This document shows positions 25,234 to 33,255 of a DNA stretch of 64,000 nt, in pieces. A program made the translations under genes and the position numbers. The DNA is taken from NCBI GenBank assembly GCA_041674745.1, contig JBAYVD010000003.1, positions 1-64,000 on the forward strand. Reading direction: 5' to 3'. The DNA comes from UBA2040 sp041674745. Its GTDB lineage: Bacteria > Bacteroidota > Bacteroidia > Flavobacteriales_D > Crocinitomicaceae. The stretch's first letter is position 1. The number at the start of each line of letters is the position of its first letter. The notes under the pieces were generated by a model. The model was not told the origin of the DNA, did not search any database, and was given only the letters and a program-made list of their open reading frames with translations.

Positions 25234-25686
25234 TCACTCTTTATTTTTTGAATCCAAACAAATCGTTACCGGTCCATCATTGATCAAACTTACTTTCATA
25301 TCAGCACCAAAAACTCCGGTTTGAACTTTGCCCGGAATTTCCTTTTCAGCTTTGGCTATAAATGCTTTGTACAGTGGAATGGCAAGTTCAGGTCGTGCGG
25401 CTTTTATAAAACTGGGGCGATTGCCTTTCTTCGTCGAAGCATGCAAAGTAAATTGGCTGATGATGAGCATTTCGCCTTCCTGATCCAAAAGGCTTTCATT
25501 CATTTTTCCATCCTTGTCTGAAAAAATCCGCATTTGCATCACTTTCCCCAACAACCAATCGATGTCTTCGGACGTATCTTCTGCTTCAATGCCAAGCAAG
25601 ATTAGTAAACCCGAGCCAATTTCACCGTGGATTTTTCCCTCAATTTTCACAGCAGCTTCGCTTACTCTTTGCAAAACGATTCTCAT
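25234..25686 (-). CDS. dtd: D-aminoacyl-tRNA deacylase
   Basis: 150 residues, the full Dtd1 length. MRIVLQRVSEAAVKIEG opens the family; the SQFTLHAST motif provides the catalytic pocket and NDGPVTICLD the Gly-cisPro motif that rejects L-aminoacyl substrates. It hydrolyses D-aminoacyl-tRNA, and glycyl-tRNAAla, in the cytosol. Its ATG overlaps the rsgA stop (25683-25686), so the two genes are translationally coupled. Confidence 0.95.
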   Translation of the reverse strand: MRIVLQRVSEAAVKIEGKIHGEIGSGLLILLGIEAEDTSEDIDWLLGKVMQMRIFSDKDGKMNESLLDQEGEMLIISQFTLHASTKKGNRPSFIKAARPELAIPLYKAFIAKAEKEIPGKVQTGVFGADMKVSLINDGPVTICLDSKNKE

Positions 25687-26627
25687 CCGTAAATATTTTT
25701 TCGGTAATTGTCGTTGGGATCTTCCATCATCATCTGCCAGTAACTATCGTATCGACTTGCAGCGATTTCGCCATTTTTCAAGGCTTCTTTCACAGCGCAT
25801 TGCGGTTCGTTTAAGTGTTTGCAATTGTTGAATTTGCAACCGTCCATCAACTCTCTAATTTCTTTGAAATAATGACCGATGTGTTCCTTTTCGATTTCGA
25901 TAATACCGAACGCCCGAATTCCCGGCGTGTCGACAATAAAGCCACCTGTTTTTAGTGGAAACATTTCAGCAAAAGTGGTCGTGTGTTGACCTTGCGAATG
26001 GGCTTGCGAAATTTCACCAATTCGAGCGGAAATGGACGGATCTAAGGCATTGATCAAAGAGCTTTTTCCAACGCCGGAATGTCCACCTATCATCACTTGT
26101 TGACCGTAAATTTCATTTCGCAAGAAGTCGATTGATTTTTCGTCAAACGTGGAAATTTTATAACAGGGATAACCGATGGCTTCGTATTTCGCGATATACT
26201 CATCGACTTTTTCCATTTCCTGAGCGGAATATTGGTCTATTTTATTGAAAAGCAGCGTACACGGAATGCGAAATGATTCGGTGGAAACTAAAAATCGGTC
26301 GATAAAAGCCAAATGCGTATTCGGTGAATGCAATGTGACCAACAGATAAGCCCGATCCACATTGGCCGCCAAGATTTGCATTTGCTTGCTCAAATTCGTC
26401 GATTTTCGGACAATGTAATTCCGGCGAGGCATCACGTCGGTGATCATACCACGGCCTTCGTCATCGTATTCATCGTCGATAATAACTTCGTCGCCAACGG
26501 CAACAGGATTCGTTGTTTTCAATCCCGACATCCGAATTTTACCTCGAATGCGACAAAGTACCGGTTCACCGTTCGGTAAAAGAACGTTGTAAAATTTCCC
26601 GGTGGACTTTAAAACTTTCGCTTGCAT
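25683..26627 (-). CDS. rsgA: Ribosome small-subunit-dependent GTPase A
   Basis: 314 residues from MQAKVLKSTGKFYNVLL; an in-frame ATG two codons upstream (26633) is possible. The frame's first start is TTG at 26642. An N-terminal OB fold precedes a circularly permuted GTPase with G4 LFNKID first, then G1 GGHSGVGKSSLIN and G3 DTPGIR. A C-terminal zinc finger has CKFNNCKHLNEPQC. It checks 30S subunit maturation and is coupled to dtd downstream. The divergent gap to gldA holds a 19-bp inverted repeat. Confidence 0.95.
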   Translation of the reverse strand: MQAKVLKSTGKFYNVLLPNGEPVLCRIRGKIRMSGLKTTNPVAVGDEVIIDDEYDDEGRGMITDVMPRRNYIVRKSTNLSKQMQILAANVDRAYLLVTLHSPNTHLAFIDRFLVSTESFRIPCTLLFNKIDQYSAQEMEKVDEYIAKYEAIGYPCYKISTFDEKSIDFLRNEIYGQQVMIGGHSGVGKSSLINALDPSISARIGEISQAHSQGQHTTTFAEMFPLKTGGFIVDTPGIRAFGIIEIEKEHIGHYFKEIRELMDGCKFNNCKHLNEPQCAVKEALKNGEIAASRYDSYWQMMMEDPNDNYRKNIYG

Positions 26628-26678
26628 GGACATTGGGAACAAAGATATAGAATTTCTCTAGGTAACGGTTAGCTTTTA

Positions 26679-26740
26679 GCTATTGGCTATTGGCTAAATG
26701 GGTTGGACGATTTTGCAAAAATTAGCCAATAGCCAATAGC
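26679..26740. repeat. Perfect 19-bp inverted repeat in the rsgA-gldA divergent region
   Basis: GCTATTGGCTATTGGCTAA (26679-26697) is the exact reverse complement of TTAGCCAATAGCCAATAGC (26722-26740), separated by 24 bases. Each arm is itself built of the repeated word TATTGGC. It sits between divergent genes, so it is not a terminator; a cruciform, operator or REP-like element is possible. Confidence 0.8.
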
Positions 26741-26785
26741 CAACAGCGAATGTTTTCATTATCTTCGTCCTTCAAAACAAAAATC

Positions 26786-27691
26786 ATGTCAATCGAGGTA
26801 AAAAATCTGACCAAATTCTATGGCGAACAAGCAGCTGTGAATTCCATTTCTTTCGAAGTGAAAAAAGGTGAGATTGTTGGTTTCTTGGGCCCAAACGGTG
26901 CGGGTAAATCGACAACAATGAAAATTATTACCGGTTTTATTCCTTCCACGAGTGGAGAAGTGAAAGTGTGTGGTAAAGTCGTGGATGTGGATTCTTTGGA
27001 TACCCGACGACTCATTGGTTATTTGCCAGAGAACAATCCCTTGTACCTCGACATGTACGTGAAAGAATATTTGACCTTTGTCGGCAATATTTACAAGATT
27101 AAAAATGTAAAAGACCGTGTTGCTGAAATGATCAAAGCCGTTGGTTTGGAGGTGGAGCAAAACAAAAAAATTGGGATGCTTTCCAAAGGATATCGTCAAC
27201 GAGTAGGTTTGGCACAAGCGATAATTCACGACCCCGAAGTTTTGATTTTGGATGAACCAACATCCGGCTTGGATCCCAATCAATTGGTAGAAATCCGTGA
27301 ATTGATCAAAAAAATCGGTAAGGAAAAAACAGTGATGCTTTCTACGCACATCATGCAGGAAGTGGAAGCGATTTGCGACCGTGTGGTCATCATCAACAAA
27401 GGCGATATCGTGGCCGATGGAAAAACGAACGAATTGCAAAATGAAGATCAAGTCATCACGATTTACGCTGAATTTGAAGGCGAACAATCGAAAAGCAGGC
27501 TATCGAAAATTGCCAATGTTCGAAAAGTAGAAAAAGTAGGCGAGGGCTGGTTGTTTGAAGGAAATGCACACGTGGATTTAAGAAAACAAATTGCCCAATT
27601 CGCCCAAGAAAATAAATTGCTCGTCCTTACGCTTCGGGTAGAAGAAAAACGTTTGGAAGAAGTATTTAAGGAATTAACAAGTAAAAAATAA
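26786..27691 (+). CDS. gldA: Gliding-motility ABC transporter ATP-binding protein
   Basis: 301 residues from MSIEVKNLTKFYGEQAAV (26786); the longer frame from 26750 enters repeat sequence. It has Walker A GPNGAGKST, signature LSKGYRQRV, Walker B VLILDEPTSGLD and a switch His in LSTHIMQE. The C-terminal extension ending LEEVFKELTSKK is typical of GldA. With GldF and GldG, encoded elsewhere, it forms an ABC complex needed for gliding and linked to type IX surface traffic. It is followed 100 bp later by tyrS. Confidence 0.9.
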   Translation: MSIEVKNLTKFYGEQAAVNSISFEVKKGEIVGFLGPNGAGKSTTMKIITGFIPSTSGEVKVCGKVVDVDSLDTRRLIGYLPENNPLYLDMYVKEYLTFVGNIYKIKNVKDRVAEMIKAVGLEVEQNKKIGMLSKGYRQRVGLAQAIIHDPEVLILDEPTSGLDPNQLVEIRELIKKIGKEKTVMLSTHIMQEVEAICDRVVIINKGDIVADGKTNELQNEDQVITIYAEFEGEQSKSRLSKIANVRKVEKVGEGWLFEGNAHVDLRKQIAQFAQENKLLVLTLRVEEKRLEEVFKELTSKK

Positions 27692-27785
27692 TTGGATTTT
27701 AGGACACTAAGATGTTAAGACATTAAGACGAAAACGTCAATCATTCGAATCTTAAAAATCTTACAGTCCTACCATCCTAATATCT
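27692..27785. repeat. Word-repeat palindrome (TTAGGAC/TTAAGAC), copy c
   Basis: Left words TTTTAGGACACTAAGATG and TTAAGACATTAAGACG are answered by right words ATCTTAAAAATCTTACAG and TCCTACCATCCTAATATC. It fills the whole gldA-tyrS intergenic gap. Confidence 0.6.
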
Positions 27786-27791
27786 AAAAAA

Positions 27792-29072
27792 ATGCCAAAG
27801 AATTTTATCGCTGAGCTACAGTGGAGAGGAATGATACACGACATGATGCCGGGTACGGAAGAAGCTTTGAACAAGCAAATTCGCTCGGGTTACATTGGTT
27901 TTGATCCAACAGCCGATTCATTGCACGTTGGACATTTGGTGCAAATCATGACCTTGGTCCATTTTCAGCGCGCTGGACACAAACCGTTTGCTTTGGTCGG
28001 CGGTGCAACGGGAATGGTGGGCGATCCTTCTGGAAAATCGGACGAACGGAATTTGTTGGATGGCGCAACATTAGACCACAATGTAGAATGTGTAAAAGCG
28101 CAATTGTCACGGTTTTTGGATTTCAACGACAGCGAAACGGGAGCCGAAATGGTGAACAATTACGATTGGTTCAAAAACATGAACTTTTTGGACTTCATCC
28201 GCGATGTAGGAAAACACATTACGGTGAACTACATGATGGCCAAAGATTCGGTGAAAAAGCGTTTGGAAACAGGGCTTTCGTTTACGGAATTCTCCTACCA
28301 ATTGGTGCAAGGCTACGACTTTTATTGGTTGAATGAACACAAAAATTGCATCGTTCAATTGGGTGGTTCCGACCAATGGGGAAATATTGTGACGGGTACC
28401 GAATTGATTCGCCGCAAAAGTGGCAACGAAGCGTATGCCGTGACAACACCGTTGATTAAAAAAGCCGACGGAACGAAATTCGGTAAAACAGCTTCGGGAG
28501 CCGTTTGGTTGGATGCCAACCGAACAACACCGTATGAATTCTACCAATTTTGGTTGAATGCAAGTGATACAGATTCAGAAAATTACATCAAGATTTTCAC
28601 CCTTTTGGAAAAGGAAGCAATCGACCAATTGATTGCTGAACACCAAGCGGAACCGCATTTGCGCAAATTGCAAAAAGCCGTTGCAGAAGACATTACAGAG
28701 CGCGTGCACGGAAAAGAAGAATTGGAAGCAGCTATTTCAGCAAGCAATATTCTTTTTGGAAAATCCACTGCCGATGATTTGAAAAAATTATCTGAGAAGA
28801 ATTTCTTTGCCATTTTTGATGGCGTGCCAACCGCCGAAGTAGATCGCGCGGATATAACAGCCGGAATGTCAATTGTTGAAGCTCTTGCTGGTAAAACGGG
28901 TTTTCTCGCTTCCAACGGAGAAGCCAAACGTGAATTGAAAGGAAACGCCATTTCAGTCAACAAAGAAAAAGTAGGCGAGGATTTCACCATCACGACCGAA
29001 GCCTTGATCAACGACAAATATGTGCTGTTGGGGAAAGGGAAGAAGAACAACTATATATTGGTGGTGAAGTAA
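27792..29072 (+). CDS. tyrS: Tyrosyl-tRNA synthetase
   Basis: 426 residues, the full bacterial TyrRS length. The HIGH-type motif is HVGH in ADSLHVGHLVQIM. Tyrosine-binding residues lie in YQLVQGYDFYWL and GGSDQWGNI. The KMSKS-equivalent loop is TKFGKTASG. The C-terminal S4 domain includes AKRELKGNAISVNKEKV. It charges tRNA-Tyr in the cytosol. A long hairpin follows at 29078-29133. Confidence 0.97.
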   Translation: MPKNFIAELQWRGMIHDMMPGTEEALNKQIRSGYIGFDPTADSLHVGHLVQIMTLVHFQRAGHKPFALVGGATGMVGDPSGKSDERNLLDGATLDHNVECVKAQLSRFLDFNDSETGAEMVNNYDWFKNMNFLDFIRDVGKHITVNYMMAKDSVKKRLETGLSFTEFSYQLVQGYDFYWLNEHKNCIVQLGGSDQWGNIVTGTELIRRKSGNEAYAVTTPLIKKADGTKFGKTASGAVWLDANRTTPYEFYQFWLNASDTDSENYIKIFTLLEKEAIDQLIAEHQAEPHLRKLQKAVAEDITERVHGKEELEAAISASNILFGKSTADDLKKLSEKNFFAIFDGVPTAEVDRADITAGMSIVEALAGKTGFLASNGEAKRELKGNAISVNKEKVGEDFTITTEALINDKYVLLGKGKKNNYILVVK

Positions 29073-29077
29073 CGTTC

Positions 29078-29133
29078 CTCAACTAGGAGACGCGGGCTTC
29101 TCGAATGTGGTTGTTAAGCCCGTGGCTATTAGT
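29078..29133 (+). terminator. Hairpin downstream of tyrS
   Basis: Outer arms CAACTA (29078-29083) / TAGTTG (29128-29133) and inner arms CGGGCTT (29091-29097) / AAGCCCG (29114-29120) form an interrupted stem between convergent genes. There is no strong T-tract, so termination is plausible but weak. Confidence 0.5.
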
Positions 29134-29144
29134 TGATGTTATGG

Positions 29145-29594
29145 TTATTCCTTTTCTAGTTTTATTTCTAATAATTCGTCGATCAACCAAGTCATATTAT
29201 TGTTGTCCAATTTATAGTTTACTGGCATAATATTTAAAATGGTGTCTTTGGGAAATTTGCAGCTAAATTCAACTAAACTGTCATTGATAATATCATAGCG
29301 CATATTGATTTGCTCAAACTTTTCTGAGTCCACCAAATCAGTCATGACTTTTCCATCTTCCTGCAATGCAAAAGTTTTACCATTTGATTGAGACCAATAT
29401 GTAGCACCGAAAAAAGCATTAAAACTCCCGTAGCCATCTTCTGGAAAATCGTCTTTCTGCGGTATTCTAACCATTCTGTTAGATGTAACTTTCCAATCAC
29501 CCGAAATCCTTTCATTGTTGGACAATGGTTGTTCTACCGATGTTTTTACACCGCAGGACATCAAAAATATTGCGATATATATTATGCTTTTCAT
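29145..29594 (-). CDS. Hypothetical lipoprotein
   Basis: 149 residues; MKSIIYIAIFLMSCG has a short lipobox with Cys14. The mature part (RISGDWKVTSNRMVR, FALQEDGKVMTDLVDSEKF, MTWLIDELLEIKLE) resembles lipocalin-like small lipoproteins with a GxW start. I cannot assign a family. Monocistronic, converging on tyrS. Confidence 0.7.
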   Translation of the reverse strand: MKSIIYIAIFLMSCGVKTSVEQPLSNNERISGDWKVTSNRMVRIPQKDDFPEDGYGSFNAFFGATYWSQSNGKTFALQEDGKVMTDLVDSEKFEQINMRYDIINDSLVEFSCKFPKDTILNIMPVNYKLDNNNMTWLIDELLEIKLEKE

Positions 29595-29640
29595 ACTCTG
29601 GCTTTAATTAACCACAACAAGCGGCTATTCACCACTCAAT

Positions 29641-29675
29641 CGTAGATTTAAACGTTTAATTCTACAGTTAAAAAT
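29641..29675. repeat. Dispersed palindrome, copy 2
   Basis: The first 25 bases, CGTAG through TTTAAACGTTTAA to TCTAC, match 181-205 exactly. The right flank CAGTTAAAA differs by one base from copy 1, and the left outer arm is not preserved. It lies upstream of the 29145 lipoprotein gene and downstream of truA. Confidence 0.7.
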
Positions 29676-29780
29676 AGTGTTTCCGTAATATTAAATTTGA
29701 AAATCAATAACTTAAAAAGATAATCGTCCATACTCCAGCAGCGAAGCGGTCCATTTTCCATGTTCCAACCCATGTCCCAA

Positions 29781-30515
29781 TTAATACTCCACACCACACA
29801 AAAACAACCCTTGTCCAGGTGCCGACATTGAAGCAGCTCCGCGGTCCATTTTTTCCAGAATGGTTTTCATATCGGAAGGTGCTATTTTGCCTTGACCGAT
29901 TTCCAAAAGGGTTCCAACGGTGGCGCGAACCATGTTGCGCAGGAAGCGATCCGCTGAGATTTCGAAATAAAAACGCGTTTCATTCATTTGAACCCATTTT
30001 GCTTCTGTGACAGTACAAATATTGGTTTTTACATCTGTGTGCAATTTGGAAAGGGAAGTAAAATCTTGTTTGCCAAACAAATAGTGACAAGCTTCGTTCA
30101 TGCGGTCAAAATCCAATTGGCCAGGAACAAAAACGCTTTCGTCGGTGATGAAAGGATCTTTTTCTCGGTGAATGAAATAGCGATACGTTCGCTTTTTGGC
30201 GTCAAATCGCGCATGCCAACCTGTAGGAACTTCCTTCAATTCTTTGATGACAATTTCCGAACCCACCATTCGGTTGAGTTTGTGCCCCAGATCTTGCAAA
30301 ACAATTTCATCGGGAATATCCACGTGAAAAAAATATTCGCTTGCGTGAACGCCTGTGTCGGTGCGACCGCACCCAACAATGGGATGTTCTTTTTGCCCCA
30401 ATAACTTGTACAAATTGTTTTCAATGACTTCTTGCACGGATATTTCATTGGGCTGACGCTGCCAACCATGGAAATTCGTGCCTCTGTACGCAATTTTGAC
30501 TGCAATTCTTTTCAC
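29781..30515 (-). CDS. truA: tRNA pseudouridine synthase A
   Basis: 244 residues with a GTG start at 30515 (MKRIAVKIAYRGTNFHGWQRQ). The catalytic Asp53 lies in GCGRTDTGVHASEY. KKRTYRYFIHREKDPF and RFLRNMVRATVGTLLEIG are further family blocks. It converts U38-U40 of tRNA anticodon stems to pseudouridine. It stands alone, divergent from the LamG surface-protein gene. Confidence 0.96.
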   Translation of the reverse strand: MKRIAVKIAYRGTNFHGWQRQPNEISVQEVIENNLYKLLGQKEHPIVGCGRTDTGVHASEYFFHVDIPDEIVLQDLGHKLNRMVGSEIVIKELKEVPTGWHARFDAKKRTYRYFIHREKDPFITDESVFVPGQLDFDRMNEACHYLFGKQDFTSLSKLHTDVKTNICTVTEAKWVQMNETRFYFEISADRFLRNMVRATVGTLLEIGQGKIAPSDMKTILEKMDRGAASMSAPGQGLFLCGVEY

Positions 30516-30662
30516 GGTACAAAACTACTGATTTATAAATCGGGATGGAAACGATTTTGTGCGCATGCAGGAATTTCAAATTTCCAACCTTCTCTTACAA
30601 TTCATTTTGAACCACTTTATATTGAGTAAAAAAGGTTATTTTAGATTTTTAAAATCACGAAA

Positions 30663-32381
30663 ATGAAAATAAAATTATTCTTCGCTTTTCTGGTAATTAC
30701 AAATGTTACCATGGCGCAAGTGCCCAATTATGTTCCGCAATATGGATTGATGAGTTACTGGCCTTTTTCAGGAAATACCAATGATGCAAGTTCGTACGCG
30801 AGTCATTTGACCAACAATGGAGCCGTATTAACAGCCGACCGATTTGGTAATCCGAATTCAGCTTATTCCTTCAATGGAATTGACCAATCCATGATTCGGA
30901 CTACACCAAGCTGGACGTTCAATTCGACAGGTGCGTTTACGGTTTCTATTTGGATTTCAAAACCGACAACCGCTTCTGGAATTGCGCTTATCAATGCAAC
31001 AACGGCTTCTGGAAATTTCATATGGTTGCTGCAAGGTGGAGCATCGATGTCCTACGGAACCAATAAACAACAATCTGCTTGGATAAATATTGGAACGGCG
31101 ATTACCTTGGACGTTTGGGAACACTATGTTTGCGTATATGATGCGGGAACGATGACTTATTATAAAAATAACGTTGTGGTAGGAACCGCAATTTTTCCAT
31201 ATACGAGTGTAACGCAAGCGAATATGCCACTCTACGTTGGACAAGGTATGTCGGGTGGTTATATGAATGCAAAACTGGATGATATTGGGGTTTGGAACCG
31301 TGCTTTGACACCCTGCGAAATAGCAGATTTATACAATTCGACAAATTCATTATTGGGTGTTGGCGCTGGATTGGATGCGACGATTTGTCAAGGACAATCT
31401 GTGGCCTTATCAGGATCAGGAGCGAATACGTATAGTTGGAACAACAATGTTACCAATGATGTTAATTTTTCACCTTCAACCACCAAAACCTACACCGTAA
31501 CTGGTTTTGATGCGAATGGCTGTTCAGCTTGGGATCAAGTGGTGGTTACTGTGAATCCGATTTCTATCGATGCTGGTTCCAATCTAACGGTTTGCGAAGG
31601 AAGTACCGTTACTTTGTCAGGCTCGGGTGGTGTAAGTTATACTTGGAACAACGGTGTGACGGATGGAATTCCGTTTGTCGTTACAAATGGAGGATATTAC
31701 ACCGTCACAGGAGTCGCCGCCAATGGTTGTGTTCGATCGGATAGTTTGAGCATTCAGATGAATCCCTTGCCACCTGTATTTGCAGGAAATGACACCTCGA
31801 TTTGCGCTGGCGAATCCATTACTTTAGTGGGTTCTGGTGGAATATTTTTGTCTTGGAACAACGGCGTATTCAACAACATCGCGTTTACCCCAACGGCAAC
31901 ATCTACGTATATTTTGTCTGGACAAAGTTCGACCAGCACTTGTACAAACAAAGACACCATTTTGGTAACAGTCAATCAACCAACGACCTCCACCTTAACA
32001 ATCAATTCGTTGGATCAATACAATTTGAATGGAACAGTTTACAATTCCTCGGGAACGTACACTCAGGTCATTCCAAATAGCAGTGGCTGCGATAGTACGA
32101 TTACGTTGGTGCTCAATTTGGATTTTACAGGAATCGAGGAAAATGCGCAACAGGGCATTTTATTTTACCCAAATCCAGCCGTGAATTCCATTCATATTTC
32201 TGTTGACAATCGATTGGCCAACTCCAAGCTATTCTTCTTTAGTTTGACTGGTGACAAAGTAAAAATCATTGAATTGCACGAAGGTTTGAATGAAGTGGAC
32301 GTACGCAATTTACCAAGTGGAGAATATTTCTGCCTTGCTGAAAAAGATGAGCGATTCAACTTCAACTGGGTGAAAAAATAA
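30663..32381 (+). CDS. Secreted LamG-domain protein with Ig-like repeats and T9SS tail
   Basis: 572 residues with a signal peptide ending near VTMAQ. Residues about 25-225 form a LamG/concanavalin-like jellyroll (YWPFSGNTNDAS, FNGIDQSMI, LYVGQGMSGGYMNAKLDDIG). Three to four roughly 75-residue repeats follow, each with CxGxxVxLSGSG..YxWNNG..YTVTG. The last 70 residues (FYPNPAVNSIHISV...LPSGEYFCLAEK) form a T9SS type A sorting domain. It is likely a cell-surface glycan-binding or adhesive protein. The repeats are close in wording and prone to recombination. Confidence 0.85.
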   Translation: MKIKLFFAFLVITNVTMAQVPNYVPQYGLMSYWPFSGNTNDASSYASHLTNNGAVLTADRFGNPNSAYSFNGIDQSMIRTTPSWTFNSTGAFTVSIWISKPTTASGIALINATTASGNFIWLLQGGASMSYGTNKQQSAWINIGTAITLDVWEHYVCVYDAGTMTYYKNNVVVGTAIFPYTSVTQANMPLYVGQGMSGGYMNAKLDDIGVWNRALTPCEIADLYNSTNSLLGVGAGLDATICQGQSVALSGSGANTYSWNNNVTNDVNFSPSTTKTYTVTGFDANGCSAWDQVVVTVNPISIDAGSNLTVCEGSTVTLSGSGGVSYTWNNGVTDGIPFVVTNGGYYTVTGVAANGCVRSDSLSIQMNPLPPVFAGNDTSICAGESITLVGSGGIFLSWNNGVFNNIAFTPTATSTYILSGQSSTSTCTNKDTILVTVNQPTTSTLTINSLDQYNLNGTVYNSSGTYTQVIPNSSGCDSTITLVLNLDFTGIEENAQQGILFYPNPAVNSIHISVDNRLANSKLFFFSLTGDKVKIIELHEGLNEVDVRNLPSGEYFCLAEKDERFNFNWVKK

Positions 32382-32405
32382 GATTTTGATTTTAAGGGAA
32401 ATGGC

Positions 32406-32413
32406 TACTTTTG
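32406..32413 (+). promoter_or_regulatory. Candidate TAnnTTTG promoter element of the esterase gene
   Basis: TACTTTTG lies only five bases before the esterase ATG, with TTTTG at 32384-32388 as a possible -33 element (17-base spacer). If used, transcription would start at or next to the ATG, giving a leaderless mRNA. Confidence 0.4.
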
Positions 32414-32417
32414 CCGC

Positions 32418-33104
32418 ATGGTTAAAATTCTAGTAGTTATTTCCCTTCTTTTCTTCTGTGGATTTCAAAGTCTGGGGCAAATTACCGCAGAAATCGGTAA
32501 ATCGAGTTATCCGTTTCTGCTTTCGCTTCCGGAAAAATCAGATAGCGCAGCGAAACAGCCCCTTTTGATTTTTCTGCACGGAAGAAGTTTGAGTGGAACG
32601 AATTTGCAAAAAGTTCGCCAGTATGGGGTTATTCATGAATTGGACAAAGGACGAAAAGTCCCCATGTTTGTAGTGGCTCCGCAAGTAAAGGCTGGCGAAT
32701 CGTGGAGTCCTGATAAATTGAATGAATTACTCGATTATATGTTGGCCAATTACAATGTCGACTCTTCTAGGATTTATGTGGCGGGCATGAGTTTGGGTGG
32801 TTACGGAACGTTGCATTTTGCAGGAAAATATGCAGGAAGAATCGCTGCCGCGGCAGCATTTTGTGGCGGAGGAAATGTGCAGGACGCTTGCAGTTTAGCC
32901 ACTCTACCTTTGTGGATTGTTCACGGCACCAGCGACAAAGCGGTTCCTTTTTCTGAATCAAAAAAAATGGTCACGGCGATTAAAAATTGCAAGGGTGAAA
33001 ATCAATTGACTTTTACCGTGATGAAAGGGGGAAATCACGGCGCACCAGAAAAATACTTCCGAACCGATGAGTTTTACGATTGGTTGCTGTCCCATAAGAA
33101 ATAG
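32418..33104 (+). CDS. Exported alpha/beta hydrolase (esterase/phospholipase-like)
   Basis: 228 residues with a signal peptide MVKILVVISLLFFCGFQSLGQ. LLIFLHGRSLSG gives the oxyanion region, GMSLGGYG the nucleophile elbow (Ser), HGTSDKAVP the acid Asp and GGNHGAPEK the His. The combination matches predicted phospholipase/carboxylesterase or PHB-depolymerase-like secreted hydrolases. The substrate is unknown. It follows the LamG gene by 36 bp. Confidence 0.85.
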   Translation: MVKILVVISLLFFCGFQSLGQITAEIGKSSYPFLLSLPEKSDSAAKQPLLIFLHGRSLSGTNLQKVRQYGVIHELDKGRKVPMFVVAPQVKAGESWSPDKLNELLDYMLANYNVDSSRIYVAGMSLGGYGTLHFAGKYAGRIAAAAAFCGGGNVQDACSLATLPLWIVHGTSDKAVPFSESKKMVTAIKNCKGENQLTFTVMKGGNHGAPEKYFRTDEFYDWLLSHKK

Positions 33105-33188
33105 TTTAGAAAATAGGCGCCAATTCTTTTTCCGTCAAATCCACAACCTAATCCCAGCTGTTCGTTTTATAATTCGCTAATAAATTCC

Positions 33189-33196
33189 TATCTTTG
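33189..33196 (+). promoter_or_regulatory. Candidate TAnnTTTG promoter element of purB
   Basis: TATCTTTG matches the Bacteroidota sigma-A -7 consensus and lies 60 bases before the purB ATG. The -33 element is not clear. Confidence 0.45.
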
Positions 33197-33255
33197 CGCT
33201 TTCTTTTTTACACGTGAAATCAGTTAAGTAGCTGAAAATCAACAAAAATTAAAAC

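Noticed and set aside
26789..27487. 232-codon minus-strand frame opposite gldA
   Set aside because: It is antisense to Walker and signature motifs of an evident ABC ATPase and has no features of its own.
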